Source: Pseudomonadota bacterium (GTDB lineage Bacteria > Pseudomonadota > Alphaproteobacteria > Caulobacterales > Caulobacteraceae). Taken from it: a stretch of 5,974 nt of DNA. Positions within the stretch are counted from its first letter, which is position 1. Every line of letters starts with the position of its first letter. A program made the translations under genes and the position numbers. Shown here one piece after another: positions 5,333 to 5,974 of the stretch. Under the pieces are notes generated by a model. It was not told the origin of the DNA and ran no database searches. It saw only the letters and a list, made by a program, of their open reading frames with translations. The stretch covers positions 1 through 5,974 of the forward strand of contig JAEYTA010000043.1 of NCBI GenBank assembly GCA_023434265.1, given 5' to 3'.

Positions 5333-5974
5333 TCAGCCGCCTTGCAGCGAGTCCCACGTCCGGACGCTGGCCTGTTCCGGGCCCGCGGCGCGGGCGCGCA
5401 GCCAGGCGAGGTTGGAGTCGGCCTGTTCCGGCGGCAGGACGCGGCGCAGAATCTGCTCGGCCTCGGACATGTTGCCGTTCAGGCCCAAGGCCATGGCCAG
5501 GTTCAGCCTCACCTTCAGCGAGGCGCCCGGCTGGGCGGCCGCGCGGCGCAGCAGCGGCTCGGCGGCGGCATTGTCGCCCCGGACCATGGCCGCCACCGCC
5601 ATATTGGCCAGCACGTCGGGGTTCTCCGGCGACAGCTGCAGCGCCTGCGCCCAGGCGACGCGGGCGTCCTCGGCGCGGCGCACCTGCTCGTAGGCCGTGC
5701 CCAGCAGCGACCAGACGCGCCAGTCGTCCGGGCGAGCGTCGCGCGCGGTCTCCAGCGCGGCGATACCGTAGAAGGCCTGGCCGCGGGCGATGTGGCCGCG
5801 CCCGGCCTCCAGCATGGCCTCGACGTTGCCCGGCTGCACCAGCAGCACCCGTTGGGCCATCTCGGCGGCCTGGTCGTAGCGGCCCAGTTCGCGCAGCGCC
5901 TGCGCGGCCTTGACCCCGGCGACCGGGTCGAGCGGGTTGATGTCGGCCTGTTCGGTCCAGAACACCGAGCGGCT
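5333..5974 (-). CDS. Tetratricopeptide repeat protein, TadD-like (5' partial)
   Basis: The frame runs off the right edge; 213 C-terminal residues are visible, and the GTG at 5965 is not taken as a start because the frame stays open upstream. Five contiguous 34-residue TPRs can be laid out from visible residue 16 (16-49, 50-83, 84-117, 118-151, 152-185), with usual TPR residues such as LG.Y..A.......P. The end, with AEQILRRVLPPEQADSNLAWLR, resembles the C-terminus of TadD-type Flp/Tad pilus assembly proteins, which are lipoproteins thought to act as assembly or pilotin-like factors. Whether this copy has a signal peptide or lipobox cannot be seen. No tad or cpa genes are in the window, so it may be a TadD paralogue with another job. 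TPR proteins bind other proteins; no catalytic motif is visible. The stop lies 17 nt before the scaffold gene start, suggesting co-transcription. Confidence 0.85.
   Translation of the reverse strand, partial: SRSVFWTEQADINPLDPVAGVKAAQALRELGRYDQAAEMAQRVLLVQPGNVEAMLEAGRGHIARGQAFYGIAALETARDARPDDWRVWSLLGTAYEQVRRAEDARVAWAQALQLSPENPDVLANMAVAAMVRGDNAAAEPLLRRAAAQPGASLKVRLNLAMALGLNGNMSEAEQILRRVLPPEQADSNLAWLRARAAGPEQASVRTWDSLQGG

Noticed and set aside
4800..5693. 297-codon open frame on the + strand opposite the scaffold and TPR genes
   Set aside because: It crosses two well-supported - strand genes and their spacer and shows no family features; an antisense artefact of GC-rich codons.
1..5974. tRNA, rRNA, riboswitch, CRISPR array, insertion sequence or attachment site
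   Set aside because: I saw no tRNA cloverleaf, regularly spaced direct repeats, terminal inverted repeats or transposase motifs. Coding sequence covers nearly all of the window, leaving only gaps of 17, 43 and 71 nt.

Overview
The window is very GC-rich and densely coding, with strong G/C bias at third codon positions. The gene content (a PhnCDE transporter, a two-cysteine IscU/NifU-like scaffold of a kind I associate with alphaproteobacteria, and a TadD-like TPR protein) suggests an alphaproteobacterium. I lean towards Caulobacterales (Caulobacter, Brevundimonas or Phenylobacterium type). This placement is inferred from protein style and base composition; there is no rRNA to confirm it.

Two gene blocks converge. 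On the + strand, bases 1 to 2562 carry a phosphonate-type ABC transporter in the order phnC (ATPase, 5' end outside the window), phnD (binding protein, predicted lipoprotein) and phnE (permease). The genes are joined by 4-base stop/start overlaps: ATGA at phnC/phnD and TTGA at phnD/phnE, with phnE using a TTG start. No C-P lyase or other phosphonate catabolic gene is present. The binding protein keeps the residues that hold the phosphonate head group but has lost the two acidic residues that E. coli PhnD uses for the amino group of 2-aminoethylphosphonate. The true ligand is therefore open.

On the - strand, reading from the right edge leftwards, are a TadD-like TPR protein (5' end outside the window), an IscU/NifU-like Fe-S scaffold, yidD (membrane protein insertion factor) and thrS (threonyl-tRNA synthetase, complete). 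Spacings are 17 nt, 43 nt and a 4-base ATGA overlap, so this looks like one transcription unit with yidD and thrS translationally coupled. A GC-rich hairpin without a T-tract lies between the scaffold gene and yidD.

The 71-nt gap between phnE and thrS holds a 12-bp hairpin with T-rich flanks on both strands, a good bidirectional terminator serving both blocks. No RNA gene, mobile element, CRISPR array or long non-coding stretch was seen. Most of the window is conserved, ordinary gene content. The points worth a second look are the PhnD pocket and its lipidation, the scaffold lacking the third IscU cysteine and the usual aspartate, and the unusual placement of yidD upstream of thrS.
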